DNA from: Diphasiastrum complanatum | Taxonomy: Eukaryota > Streptophyta > Lycopodiopsida > Lycopodiales > Lycopodiaceae | DNA: 64,000 nucleotides | Assembly: GCA_029204225.1 (NCBI GenBank) | Contig: CM055094.1 | Span: 12,621,314 to 12,685,313, forward strand | Direction of reading: 5' to 3' | Shown: piece by piece, positions 41,640-55,483 of the stretch | Layout of the letters: every line of letters begins with the position of its first letter | Position numbering within the stretch: position 1 is the stretch's first letter | Position numbers and translations under genes: made by a program | The notes under the pieces: generated by a model | Seen by the model: only the letters and a program-made list of their open reading frames with translations | Told to the model about the DNA's origin: nothing | Databases searched by the model: none

Positions 41640-43150
41640 TTACTTTATGCACGCTTGTTATTTATGAGGATCCACAATGCGTTGCATTCATGGTATGAGA
41701 GATGGTTTGCTTCTACTACAACGAGATCTTCATCCTTCGCATCAAACATCATATTACCTTCTTCATCAGATGATGCCCTTCTTCATTTTTTTGTCAAATT
41801 GTTTGAGAAATGATTGTTTTTGCTTGTAAGTCAAAAGTTTGCAACTCTAGAATGCTTCTATGTTATTATTGTATGTTGATTTTGCTAAGTTTGGAGTTTA
41901 TGAACTTATGCAAAAAGCATATTCAACGCAATAAACCAATCAGAGAGAGGTCCCTCTAATGGTACCAAAAGGGAGAAAATTATCTCCTAACAACCTTGCC
42001 CAAATGTGACTTTGAGAGACATATAAAATAGGTTTTTGCAGCAATAGCCTAGATCAAAACGTATATAATATCAACTCTTGAAGATGTTAGACTAATTTTT
42101 AGAGGAAGAAATTGAGAATGTTGCTTTTGCAGATAATACAAATAACCAAAACTTGAGATTTTAAAAATCACGAGTTATTAACAAATGAGAGAAATTCATA
42201 ATATGGTAGTGGCTTTTTCAATCATGTTCATCTAATCTGATTAGCAGTTGCTACTACAATGTCAATCATTAACTAAAAGAACAAAAAGGAATAACTAATT
42301 CTAAAAACGTGAATTCACAAGCACCAAGTGTCTCACGAAGGTTTAGAATAAATGACAAGTAGTTCACATTATTGTTAATGATGTATTACATATAAAAAGA
42401 TTTTGTAGATAAGCTTGCCCCTTTACTATTTATATATCCAATGGTCCTTTTCTTAATTAAGAGGTTTGACCTAAAAGTGTTGTCTACAAGGAGCTAAATG
42501 AGAATGCAATACATGATACCTCCACATGAAAGTACTATAAGCTCTTTGGTTGGTATTGTCCTTAATAAGGCCTCATGATTGACCTATTTCATAGATGTAT
42601 ACCATACTTGCTTGCAACTTGTTCATTCCACTTATGACTTTTAAATACATTATGCAGCCCTTTCCCTATGTCCTACAAGTAACTACGTAGAAGGATATTG
42701 ACCTCCTACCTATGTCAAAGGTTCGTTGCTATTTCAAAATTGATTTTAGGAAAGTTCTTGTGCTATAATTCATATAGACCACTTTGTTGCTACCCAATTT
42801 TCTTATTAAATTTCTCACTTTGGGATATGAATAAAGTCCGCTTCCTAGAAATGTAAAACCAATTCTTCAAATAGAATTCAACATCATTTCAGTTATGCAA
42901 TATAAGACTCAACAATTTTGAAAGCTACGATTATATACCAAATTGATATTTAACAATTCTTATGGTGATACATTGTCTTATTCCATTTATGCTTAGACTC
43001 ATTTGAGGAATACATTTAAGATGTCCTCACATTGACACTACATGCATCTCTTTGCCATGTGGACTCGTTCAAATGTTATTGTTTTTTTTGTTTTGTTTTT
43101 GTAACAAATTCAATGACTCATCTTTGAAAAATCCAAGTACTATGTCTCAT
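41640..43150. other. No gene recognised
   Basis: AT-rich sequence. A copia-related internal region may start near its right end, but no domain can be read before 43206. Confidence 0.4.
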
Positions 43151-43205
43151 TCCCCATTGTATTATTAATTTTTTATACACATCAAGAATCAAAGGGCCTC
43201 TCAAT

Positions 43206-43638
<433 letters not shown>

Positions 43639-43782
43639 CATCGACCACCCACCATCGACGGGCACACTTCGGCCACGTACATACACACACATACATCAGC
43701 CACCCGTCAACGACCATAGGCTTTCCTCCTAAACCATATCCAAATCATCGGCCGCCCAGTCAACGACGGGCATACTCACTAG
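43639..43782 (+). mobile_element. Helitron-like 3' terminus, copy H1
   Basis: It ends with an imperfect GCCC(A)GTC-AAC-GACGGGC hairpin (43754-43771), seven bases and CTAG at 43779-43782, followed by T of a TA repeat. A terminal hairpin, CTRR and insertion before T are Helitron hallmarks. The subterminal part includes ATCATCGGCCGCC, shared with other copies. The 5' end is unknown; no Rep/helicase gene is present. Confidence 0.65.
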
Positions 43783-44743
43783 TATATATATAAACTTACA
43801 TCCACTTTTATGCATGGGTGAGGGGACCTATGCATTCTCCTCCCCTCACCCATGCGTACGCCTTTTTTGACTAAAAAACCTGGGGAGGAGGATGCATGTA
43901 AGATGCCCTCCTCACCATGCATACTTGTAATGGGCGCACCCCAAATTCAAATCTCTCTCTCTCTGTCTCAGATTACAAAGCAAAGGAAGGACAAAGCAGT
44001 GGAAATAAAGAAGACTTACCAATCAAAAAGCTGAATTTTTACAGATCATAATCGATGTGCACGATGAAGAAGATAGTGATAGAAGACAAATCAGCGTTTC
44101 AGCAACCGGACGTCTCCAATTTTTCACTAGTAGCCACTCAGGGAGACTTTTTTTACATTTATGTTACCGAAATAGAGTATCTGAGTTTATCCATGTAAAG
44201 CATTTTTACGCTCACGTTTTACGTAGGATTTTTGGTAATGTTGTCGAACTCTTTTATAATATTACATTCGGCTGGACTTATCTACCAAGTGTTAAATGTG
44301 AATGGTATTTTCCTGATGATGTATTTTGCCATTCACAAATACCACACTTAAATCAAACGAAGTACCTGAAAATAAGATTTGGTCACTGAAAGTAATAGTA
44401 AGGACTCCAGTATTATGATCTTAGATAGCATGGATATGCGTAAGAATCATAGTTTATACTTAGGGAGTAAAATGGCATGGATCTGCCCTACTACCCAGTA
44501 CAAACACTGATAGTCTCTTACTTTGATTTAATGACATCTTTCCTATACAGTGGCCTTATACCGTGGATATTATATCATTCCGATATAAGATTCATGGTAA
44601 CACTTCACCTTTCCTCTATTAGTGTTACTTTAGACTTTTGGTGAGATACAACTGGAAAGCATGGATATGCTCAAGAGTATGAACAACAATGCGTGACATA
44701 CCTTACGTCATAAGGGTCACTTGGGTCAGTATAGCATGGATTT
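43783..44743 (-). other. Probable internal region of an LTR element; no domains recognised
   Basis: On the minus strand this lies downstream of the PBS at 44755-44744. Four near-copies of GCATGGATNTGC occur at 44428, 44475, 44659 and 44734. No gag or pol could be read. A plus-strand open frame at 44057-44389 is unassigned. Confidence 0.35.
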
Positions 44744-44755
44744 GCTCTGATACCA
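44744..44755 (-). other. Primer-binding site of an LTR retrotransposon
   Basis: GCTCTGATACCA, the reverse complement of TGGTATCAGAGC. The LTR would lie to the right (about 44756-45200), but its limits cannot be fixed. Confidence 0.6.
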
Positions 44756-45225
44756 GCATACGTGTTCACACCAAGTCTTTCGGCTAAATAAAACGAACGG
44801 TTTAAACTTTTCATACTCCTCTTTCATTAATATGAACTGATACGGACCAATTGACCGTAAGCTAATCAGTATGGCACTTGCCCTGATATGGTGATATAAC
44901 AACTTGGCCTATCGCTAAAACACTGTACGTTTGGAAAGACTGGACTATGTTTTAAAATGCTATTCAAAGCTGTTAAGTATATAACTTCTTTTGGACATGA
45001 ATAACAATTGTCGTTCAGCTATGACACCTGTCTTCTTCACTAAACTAACTTGAGCGGTTTTGTTTTGTGGGATGGTGACAGGTATCAGCTGGATGTCTTG
45101 AAAGTGGTTATGCTTTATGGTGCTTTCTAGTACTGTATTTTATTTTTCAGTTGTACTTTACCTTGTTGGATTATGAATAAAGGCTTTAAAGAGCTTCAGT
45201 CGTGCTTTGTCAAGAGGAACTAAGT

Positions 45226-45227
<2 letters not shown>

Positions 45228-45316
<89 letters not shown>

Positions 45317-45431
45317 ACTGTTTGCATCTCTGTGGACTGTGAATCGTGACTGCTTGCAGGCAGGTGCATCTCTTTTGTGGATCGAGACAAGTAGGCAGGT
45401 GCATTGTGCATTGTGAGTCTCTCTCTCTCTC

Positions 45432-45504
<73 letters not shown>
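45228..45504 (+). repeat. Family B repeat, copy 1: (CT)n - 103 bp core - (CT)n
   Basis: CT arrays at 45228-45314 and 45418-45504 flank a core that contains GACTGCTTGCAGGCAGGTGC and ends GTGCATTGTGCATTGTGAG. The same core end flanked by CT arrays recurs at 49656-50060. Confidence 0.85.
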
Positions 45505-45507
<3 letters not shown>

Positions 45508-46574
45508 CGGAAATAGATGAGTGATGGAATAGCTAAAACTTCCTACTTCCAATGCATGACTACGCCTATCAAAAATTGAACAAAACAGTATTGATGGAAA
45601 TCACGTCCAATCTTTAGCAACTAAATTTCGCTAGATACTAAGTGATTACGTAGCCAAATATAAAGTATTAAATTCTCAGACAATTTCTATCAGTTACAAA
45701 AGCAATACAGAGATGCATGCATTCTGACATATACTGAACACAATAAGAAATAGTATTGATTCAAAAAAACAAACTCAAATGCTAATGAGCGTAAAACAAT
45801 AGCGGATAGAAACCGCACATTCTAAGCTGTCTCTAAGAGCTAACTACAATACTATCTGATTGTGAACGATCTGCTTGATAAGAGCATAGGAAGCATCGTG
45901 TAATAACACTCAACTCCTTCACAATTCACAACATTGATTCAGGAGTTGAAAAGAGATGTATGAAAAGCGGATTCATACGAAGTGTTTAGGTCTTCAAATG
46001 CAACTGCCAGTTGGCTGGAGTCCGCTGGCATTCATCCAGTTCCTACTCAGAAATAATTGCTGATAGGCAATGATAATTGTCATAAATGCTTTTCTGCATA
46101 AATGAACTAAAACTGTCACTCTACATAAATGATCTAAGGCTGCCACAGACGACAGTGTCACCAAAAAGCGACAGTGTCAACTTTTGGAGAAATGCAACAA
46201 TTTCGCAAAATCTCATGTCCTTAATATTGGGGTAGTCCCACATTTTGCCAAAATCATTTCCTTAACGTTTGAGGCACTTTGAAAAAATACGAAAAATGCG
46301 ATTCTGCATTTTTACTCGTAATTATTCACAGGCGACAATGTCGCAAAAAGGTGAAAAGCATTTTTCACGAGATTCCTGACAAGCGACACTGTCGGATTTC
46401 CAGAGAGAGAAAATGCGACACTGTTGTCAAACTCCGTGTATTTCTACAGATTGTGTAAAAACGCTTGTAATTCTGCAAACTGGAAAAAACATGAAAAAAT
46501 CCGTAGAACTGGATAAACAATGGATGAAGATGAAAACCAATTAGTCGATAAATAAGAAGGAGAATAATCCAACA
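45505..46574 (-). mobile_element. Presumed 3' LTR and flank of the 46.6-49.7 kb copia element
   Basis: On the minus strand an AAGGGGGAG purine tract (46585-46575) precedes TGTTGGATTATTC at 46574, so the LTR lies at 46574 and below. Its other end is not identified. It holds five copies of a GCGACANTGTCG-type palindrome between 46148 and 46430. Confidence 0.6.
46148..46430. repeat. Five dispersed GCGACA(G/C/A)TGTC palindromes in the LTR
   Basis: Copies near 46148 (ACGACAGTGTCA), 46168 (GCGACAGTGTCA), 46332 (GCGACAATGTCGC), 46383 (GCGACACTGTCGG) and 46415 (GCGACACTGTTGTC). Their palindromic form and position in the U3-like part suggest a regulatory protein site, but this is inference. Confidence 0.55.
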
Positions 46575-50067
<3,493 letters not shown>

Positions 50068-51542
50068 TTGTAGCTGGAAAAACGTAGCACCCAAACAGTA
50101 GATGCATTAGTATTCTGCTTCTGCATAGAGCGTTTGTATGAGATAGCTGCACAAACAATCTTATTTTTTAAAGACTTCTATCCACACAAACAATCTTGGC
50201 TTCCAGTCTATCTAGCACAATAAAAGAGAAACACTCCCTATGATTGATTTAAATTACAATCTGACCAATCAAAATTCTAATCCTATCCCTTCAAGATCCA
50301 TAATTTTGGCTTCTTGGCCAAGCCATTAATGGACTTCTACGACATATGTTTTCTTATCACAAAACACCCGTCACAATTTACTTCACCAGACACTCCTCAA
50401 CAAATAACCTGTAGGCTTCTTATCCATCGAATTCTTAGTGGCTTTCACACACACTAATAGCCTTTTTAACTATCTTAGTCTTATCTACGCATATTGGTGT
50501 TCCTTTAGTCATATCAACATTCTCATCAATAGCTTGACCCTCACAGTCATGAGCTCAACAAGCTATTCTCCAGCATCTCACACCTATAAATACTTAAGAC
50601 TATCCAAATCATTTTTGACAGCAACATAAGACACGTAAATTGCACCCTTACTGTGAATTTTGTTTTCCTTAGCCATGCTCTTATTTTCCAACAGACTTCA
50701 ATTTGTTTCTTCATATTTTTTCTAATGGTGAACTTTCCATCATAGTTATCTTTTTAAATCTTTTCTTATTTCATGAGCAAGAATATCAGCATTATAGAGC
50801 CACTCCATCTTGCCAAAATTTTTACTGTGCACGCAAACGGTCATACAAAAGTCACATAAAAGTTCCTACTGATTTGTAGTTTGAGTGATTCTGCTAATGT
50901 ATCTTCAATTACATACAAAAGTCACGTAAAAGTAGATAGCTGCATCCGCACGTTGCCATCGTCCACTGTAGGCAACACACCCTTCTTTGGGAGGGGCGGT
51001 ATTTGAATATTATTGTTTGTTTGACATAGGCTTTGCCACACCTTTCACTTGGGAGAATGTAACCTTCAAATTTGGAGAGACTCTTATTGTTGCAAGCTTA
51101 TAGATGTAGGCATTTGCAACCGTACACAATCACTTTGGTGAATGCCAAAGTTTAAAATTTGTGTACAACTGTAGAGGCCTGCAATGAAAATCATAAACCA
51201 ATTAGAGTCCCAATTTGAAGGTTTTGCATCCTCCTACGTGGAAGTTGTAGCATAGCCCGTGTCACACAACAAACAGACGCAGTTTGAGAGCGGTCTGCAA
51301 GGAAGGTTTGTCAGGATCTATAGGTGCACCTTATTTGATGACAAACTTTGAACATTGAATCTAGTCAATAAGCATGTCAGTTTCTTATGTTAGTAATGTT
51401 GGTGAGTCGTTTGTTATTTTGACCAAATACATTGCATAGTTTAGGGTTTATGAATGTAGAGTAATACAATGTTTCGGTCTTGCATAAATCATTTTTGACA
51501 ATGTTCAATGTTGTTGTTATGATTTGTCTCATCTAATAACAG
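50068..51542. other. No gene recognised
   Basis: AT-rich sequence with short frames only. No transposon domains were recognised. Confidence 0.4.
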
Positions 51543-51893
51543 TTGGCCACCTGTGTGTTTGTGCAGATGGTGAACTTGATGGTGAATCATCATCGATTTT
51601 CCGTGGAGTTTAGGGAGATGCTTGGTGATGGAGAGCATATCTTTTGCAGCACATCCATTTGGTTGTTAGAGCTGTATATTTGTTATTTGATCAGTGAAGA
51701 GAGCATCATTGGTGCATATCCACGGAGATTTCATTTGCTCTTAAACGTAGATTTGCTACTTAGTAGTTTAGGATATGTTTATAGAAATGGCAGCACTATT
51801 AGTGCATCTGCCTTTGAGGCAATGTTAGATAGCCTGGTTTATAGCCAAGTAATGATATTAGATTTAAGTAATAACATTTCTACGATGTTTTGA
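51543..51893 (+). other. Unassigned open frame (116 codons)
   Basis: The frame includes VNLMVNHHRFSVEFREMLGD and LLLNVDLLLSSLGYVYRNGS. An acceptor-like TTTGTGCAG precedes ATGGTGAAC near 51568. There is no family resemblance that I recognise, and it may be chance or a transposon remnant. Confidence 0.2.
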
Positions 51894-52301
51894 AATTGGC
51901 TGAAAATATATATTCGGACTATTTAAAATGTCTCTTAACCAAAAATGTTATGGGATTCTTTCGATGATTATGGCTGTCCAATAAGAGTTCAATTTGAATT
52001 TCATAGTGTACATGAGTGAACACACTTGCATGCACACAAACATGAACATACAATTGTAAACACACTGAATATGCACGCATATATACACAAATCAAATATG
52101 CACACACACATACACATATCAAATATGAAATCCCACACACACACATACGTCACATACAAACCTAAAAGAAAACATCCTCATGCATGAACAATATATTCAC
52201 TTTGAACTGTGGGATGCCCATTAACATACATTTGCAAACACATGCATACAAAATATGCACGCACACACTCCTCCCCATATTTTTCAACACGAGAAAATTT
52301 G

Positions 52302-52430
52302 TAAATTTTCGATACCCAAAATCAAAATTTTTCGATACCCAAAATTTGTACTTTTTTGATGCCCAAAATCAGAATTCTTCGATACCCAAAATCAACTTTT
52401 TTCCATACCCAAAATCAGAATTATGGATGT
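52302..52430 (+). repeat. Minisatellite, 23-24 bp unit, five copies
   Basis: Unit of the form TTCGATACCCAAAATCARAA. The GATACCCAAAAT word recurs at about 52310, 52333, 52357, 52380 and 52403, with point changes and 1-bp length differences. Confidence 0.92.
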
Positions 52431-52639
52431 GGAGGGAGCCAATAGGAACGAGTAGTCGAGGTTTGCAGGGTATTGTTGAGTATTATACAAATGTAACAGA
52501 TCGTCGACCGTCCATTGCCCTTCAATTGCTTCCCGAAAAATGTAACACTGCCCTCCCATTTTAGGCAAGCTCAGCCTCAAATCCATTCAATAATGAGCAT
52601 CTTGAAAGTTGTATGTACTTATACAGAAACCAGAAAAAA

Positions 52640-53056
52640 AAAAAAGCCAATTGCAGTCATCTGCTCCATAAGGTTTTTGAAGTGTTGAGATGACTCGAAA
52701 CACTATTTGCCTCAAACATTCTCAAGGTGAAGAATTTCTTCCTCAAATGAAGTTTGGAAGTGACATCCTTGATATCGTAGAGGATGTCCCATGCATCCTT
52801 AGCAGTCTGAGCAGCACGTATATGGTTGATTTGGGTATCTTTGATATTGAGAGTGATCATGGCAAATGTCTTGCCATCTCTCAGTCTCCATTTGATGATG
52901 ATGGATGCATCACCTTCTGGTTTGAGTTATGTGCCATCAATGATGTCCCACAGTTCTTTGGCTAGTAGTATAACCTTCATCTTGAACTTCCAAAGATGGT
53001 AGTTATCTCCATCGAGTTTGTTAATTAGAGATGAACTAGAAGACGGATCCATTCTA
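52640..53056 (-). pseudogene. Copia gag N-terminal fragment
   Basis: On the minus strand: SSSSLINKLDGDNYHLWKFK, AKELWDIIDGT, TAKDAWDILYDIKDVTSKLH and LRKKFFTLRMFEANSVSSHL, all typical copia gag. One stop and a late frameshift are present. It ends in a poly-T (plus-strand poly-A at about 52632) after a QMTAIG-like block. The same gag position is also represented at 49570-49655, so these are two different elements. Confidence 0.82.
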
Positions 53057-53185
53057 GTTTGAACGAGATTGTTGGTAGAAACAACAATATCAGAATATTG
53101 TTGGTTGCGCGCTTGTTAGAACGATGTCTTGATAAAAACAAGACTGATAATCCGCAGCAAAAATGCAGATTACTGAACTGCCCGC

Positions 53186-53500
53186 TCTGATAGAGCGTGT
53201 AGGAACGGAAGCATGACAGTTAGCAACAGAATTATTCAAGATGAATGATTCAACTACAATGCGCAATAGAATGAAATAGTAGCGAGACAAAAATTTCACT
53301 CTGATTAATATCAAAAGTGAGTACAATAGCTTGACTCTGATAACTTCAGCTTGTTTGTTGAGTGTGATTAGACTGGCTATAGAAAACTCTATCAAGTTGT
53401 AAATATCTAATAGCTTGCTTAATTAATCTCTGATCAGTTGTAGATTAATATAGTACAAGTGTCTTCTTCTTGCCAAAAAAAAAATCTTACAAGCATTAAA
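53186..53500 (-). mobile_element. Degraded PBS and presumed 5' LTR of the copia gag fragment
   Basis: GCTCTGATAGAGCG near 53190 retains the TATCAGAGC core of a Met-tRNA PBS on the minus strand. AT-rich sequence beyond it would be the LTR, but its start is not identified. Confidence 0.4.
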
Positions 53501-53576
53501 TGCTATATGCTATCATCCACATGTCTCGACCACAAACCACCACCCAAATTGTCGGTCGTCAATGACGGGCTAACCC

Positions 53577-53581
<5 letters not shown>
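53500..53581 (+). mobile_element. Helitron-like 3' terminus, copy H2
   Basis: ATCATCCACATGTCTCGACC, ACAAACCACCACC, a CGTC-AAT-GACG hairpin with GGGC, and CTAG at 53578-53581 followed by TGTGTG. Nearly the same 80 bp occurs inverted at 60638-60720. Confidence 0.65.
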
Positions 53582-53635
<54 letters not shown>

Positions 53636-53655
53636 GACACACACACACACACACA
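53582..53655. repeat. Palindromic (TG)n-TATAGA-(CA)n tract
   Basis: About 25 TG units, a short TATAGA centre and about 10 CA units. It lies exactly between two opposed CTAG ends (H2 and H3). It can form a cruciform or Z-DNA. Confidence 0.9.
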
Positions 53656-53700
53656 CTAGCATTGTGTGCCCGTTGATGGCAGCGGGCGGCCGATGGTGTG
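53656..53700 (-). mobile_element. Helitron-like 3' terminus, copy H3
   Basis: On the minus strand: ATCGGCCGCCCGCTGCCATC, then an AACGGGC hairpin arm, eight bases and CTAG (53659-53656) followed by TGTGTG. It opposes H2 head to head. Confidence 0.6.
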
Positions 53701-54329
53701 TATACATATATTTATGTGTATGTATATGTGCACGTGCATGTGTCTGTACATGTATATGTATACGTATATCTATATGTATGTGTGTATATTTATATGTCTA
53801 CGTGTATATGTATGTGTATGTATGTATATATATGTGTGTGCGCGTGCGCGTGTGCGTGTGCGTGTGCGTGTGCGTGTGCGTGTGCGTGTGCGTGCGTGCG
53901 TGCGTGCATGTGTATATGTATAATGTGTATGTGTATATGTATCTGTGTGTATGTATATGTGTGTGTATGTATATGTATGGGTTTGTATATGTATTTGTGC
54001 ATGTGTATGTTTATGTATGTGTATATGTGTATGTATTTTTATGTTTGTGTATAAGTGTATAGGTATGTGTATGTGTGTCTATGTGTATGTGTGTGTATGG
54101 CTGCATGTGTTTGTGTGTGTATGTGTATGTACGTGCATGTGCATGTGTGTGTATGTGTATGTATATGTATGTGTATGTCTATGTGTATGCATGTATGTGT
54201 GTGTATGTCTATGCATATGTGTGTGTATGTGTGCATGTATGTGTATGTGTGTATGTGTATGTTTATGAGTGTATGTGTGTGTATGTGAGTATGTGAGTAT
54301 ATGTATGTGTATGTGTACGTGTATATATA
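53690..54329. repeat. Cryptically simple TG/TATG-rich tract
   Basis: 640 bp of TGTATG, TGTGCG and TATATG words. All apparent open frames here (CVCVYV, HTHTYI) result from low complexity. Confidence 0.95.
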
Positions 54330-54334
54330 TATAT

Positions 54335-54977
54335 TGTCAGAAATTGTGAACTCGTGCAGCTTTGCTGCGACACGAAGCGAAGGTCAAATGACAAACAATT
54401 CACGGAAGTCAACGTACCTCGAAAATCCTAAAACACAAAACGAAGTGAAGGTCGAAGGTCGAATGATTCGCGAAAGTCAAACATACCTCTAGGACCAAAA
54501 GACACGACACTACACGAAATGAAATGAAAATGAAAGAATAACTAACTAGTTGATTAGCATTAACTACTCTTGTAATTCTCTAGTTAGCTATCTTGTAAAC
54601 TCCACATAGTGGAGAGATGAAAAGGCAATTCTAGATCAACGGAAAGGTGTGCGAGAGTAGAGTAGAGAAAAAAAAAAAGAATAGATAAAATGGAGAAACG
54701 AAATAGCTGTGCATGAAAGTCTACCAATGAGTAGAACACAACGAAAGAGCAGAGTGTCAGGCCGCCAACGAACGAGACACTGATCATCTCGCTCTAAAAA
54801 TCAAAACTAATAATACAGTTGCTCTCTCTTGTCCATCTCCTTGTTTTTTGTTGTCTTGATTGCTAGAACGATTTCTGCTCTGTGATCTGTAGTTGCGTGC
54901 TTAGGATCTTGCAAGCTTCCGCATAAGAAAATTCAAGAGAAAAAAATCCATTCTTGAAACAAAACCAGTTCGCGACA
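54335..54977 (+). repeat. 5' LTR (643 bp)
   Basis: It begins TGTCAGAAATTGTGAACTC and ends GTTCGCGACA. Confidence 0.93.
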
Positions 54978-54989
54978 TGGTATCAGAGC
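54978..54989 (+). other. Primer-binding site (tRNA-iMet)
   Basis: TGGTATCAGAGC directly adjoins the LTR end. Confidence 0.92.
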
Positions 54990-55038
54990 CGTGTTATCAC
55001 TATTGATATCTGAACAATGATTTTCTAGGCAACACAAT

Positions 55039-55453
55039 ATGGCTACAACGATCCAGACAAGAATAGCAATCAGTCTTGATGGCAAAAACTATAAGATATG
55101 GAAATTCAAAGTCAAAACACTTTTGAAAGGAAGGCATCTGGTCAATGACCGAACTCTTAGAGGTGTAGCCTCCAAAGGGAGACCCGAGGAGAGGTGAATG
55201 GATCATAAAGGATGAGCGTGCAATGGAGATCATCGTTTCGTCCATCAACGAAGATCTACTCATGCAAATTGAAGACTGCGTAAGCAGCCATGCAGCGTGG
55301 GAAAGATTAAAACAGAAGTACGAAGTGAGAACTGCATCTTTAGTGATGCATCTTCACAATCAGCTGCAATCCATACGATGGGATGACAACCAGTTGGACC
55401 AACACGTTGAGAAGATCAGAACGATCTTCGCTCAACTCACTGCATCAGGATAG
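55039..55453 (+). pseudogene. Copia gag, N-terminal part
   Basis: It starts ATTIQTRIAISLDGKNYKIW after the Met. A stop near 55196 interrupts it. Another frame from 55223 continues with NEDLLMQIEDCVSSHAAWER and LHNQLQSIRWDDNQLDQHV, and ends in TAG at 55451. Confidence 0.85.
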
Positions 55454-55483
55454 GAGCGCTAGGTCCCAGCACCACAGCAGCTG

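Noticed and set aside
41292-41652. Long open frames made of ERERER, CVCVCV and similar dipeptide repeats
   Set aside because: They are translations of (GA)n/(CT)n and (TG)n/(CA)n arrays. The same kind of frame appears on both strands at 30442, 32955, 43491, 45228, 49656 and 49948. No initiation context, domain or splice evidence.
52302-52430. CRISPR-like array
   Set aside because: Repeats are contiguous without unique spacers and this is a plant nuclear sequence. It is a minisatellite.
53664-54300. Cys/Val/Tyr-rich and His/Thr-rich open frames in TG-rich tracts (also 60019-60540)
   Set aside because: The sequence is cryptically simple TGTATG. Six frames are all open for the same reason, so they carry no coding evidence.
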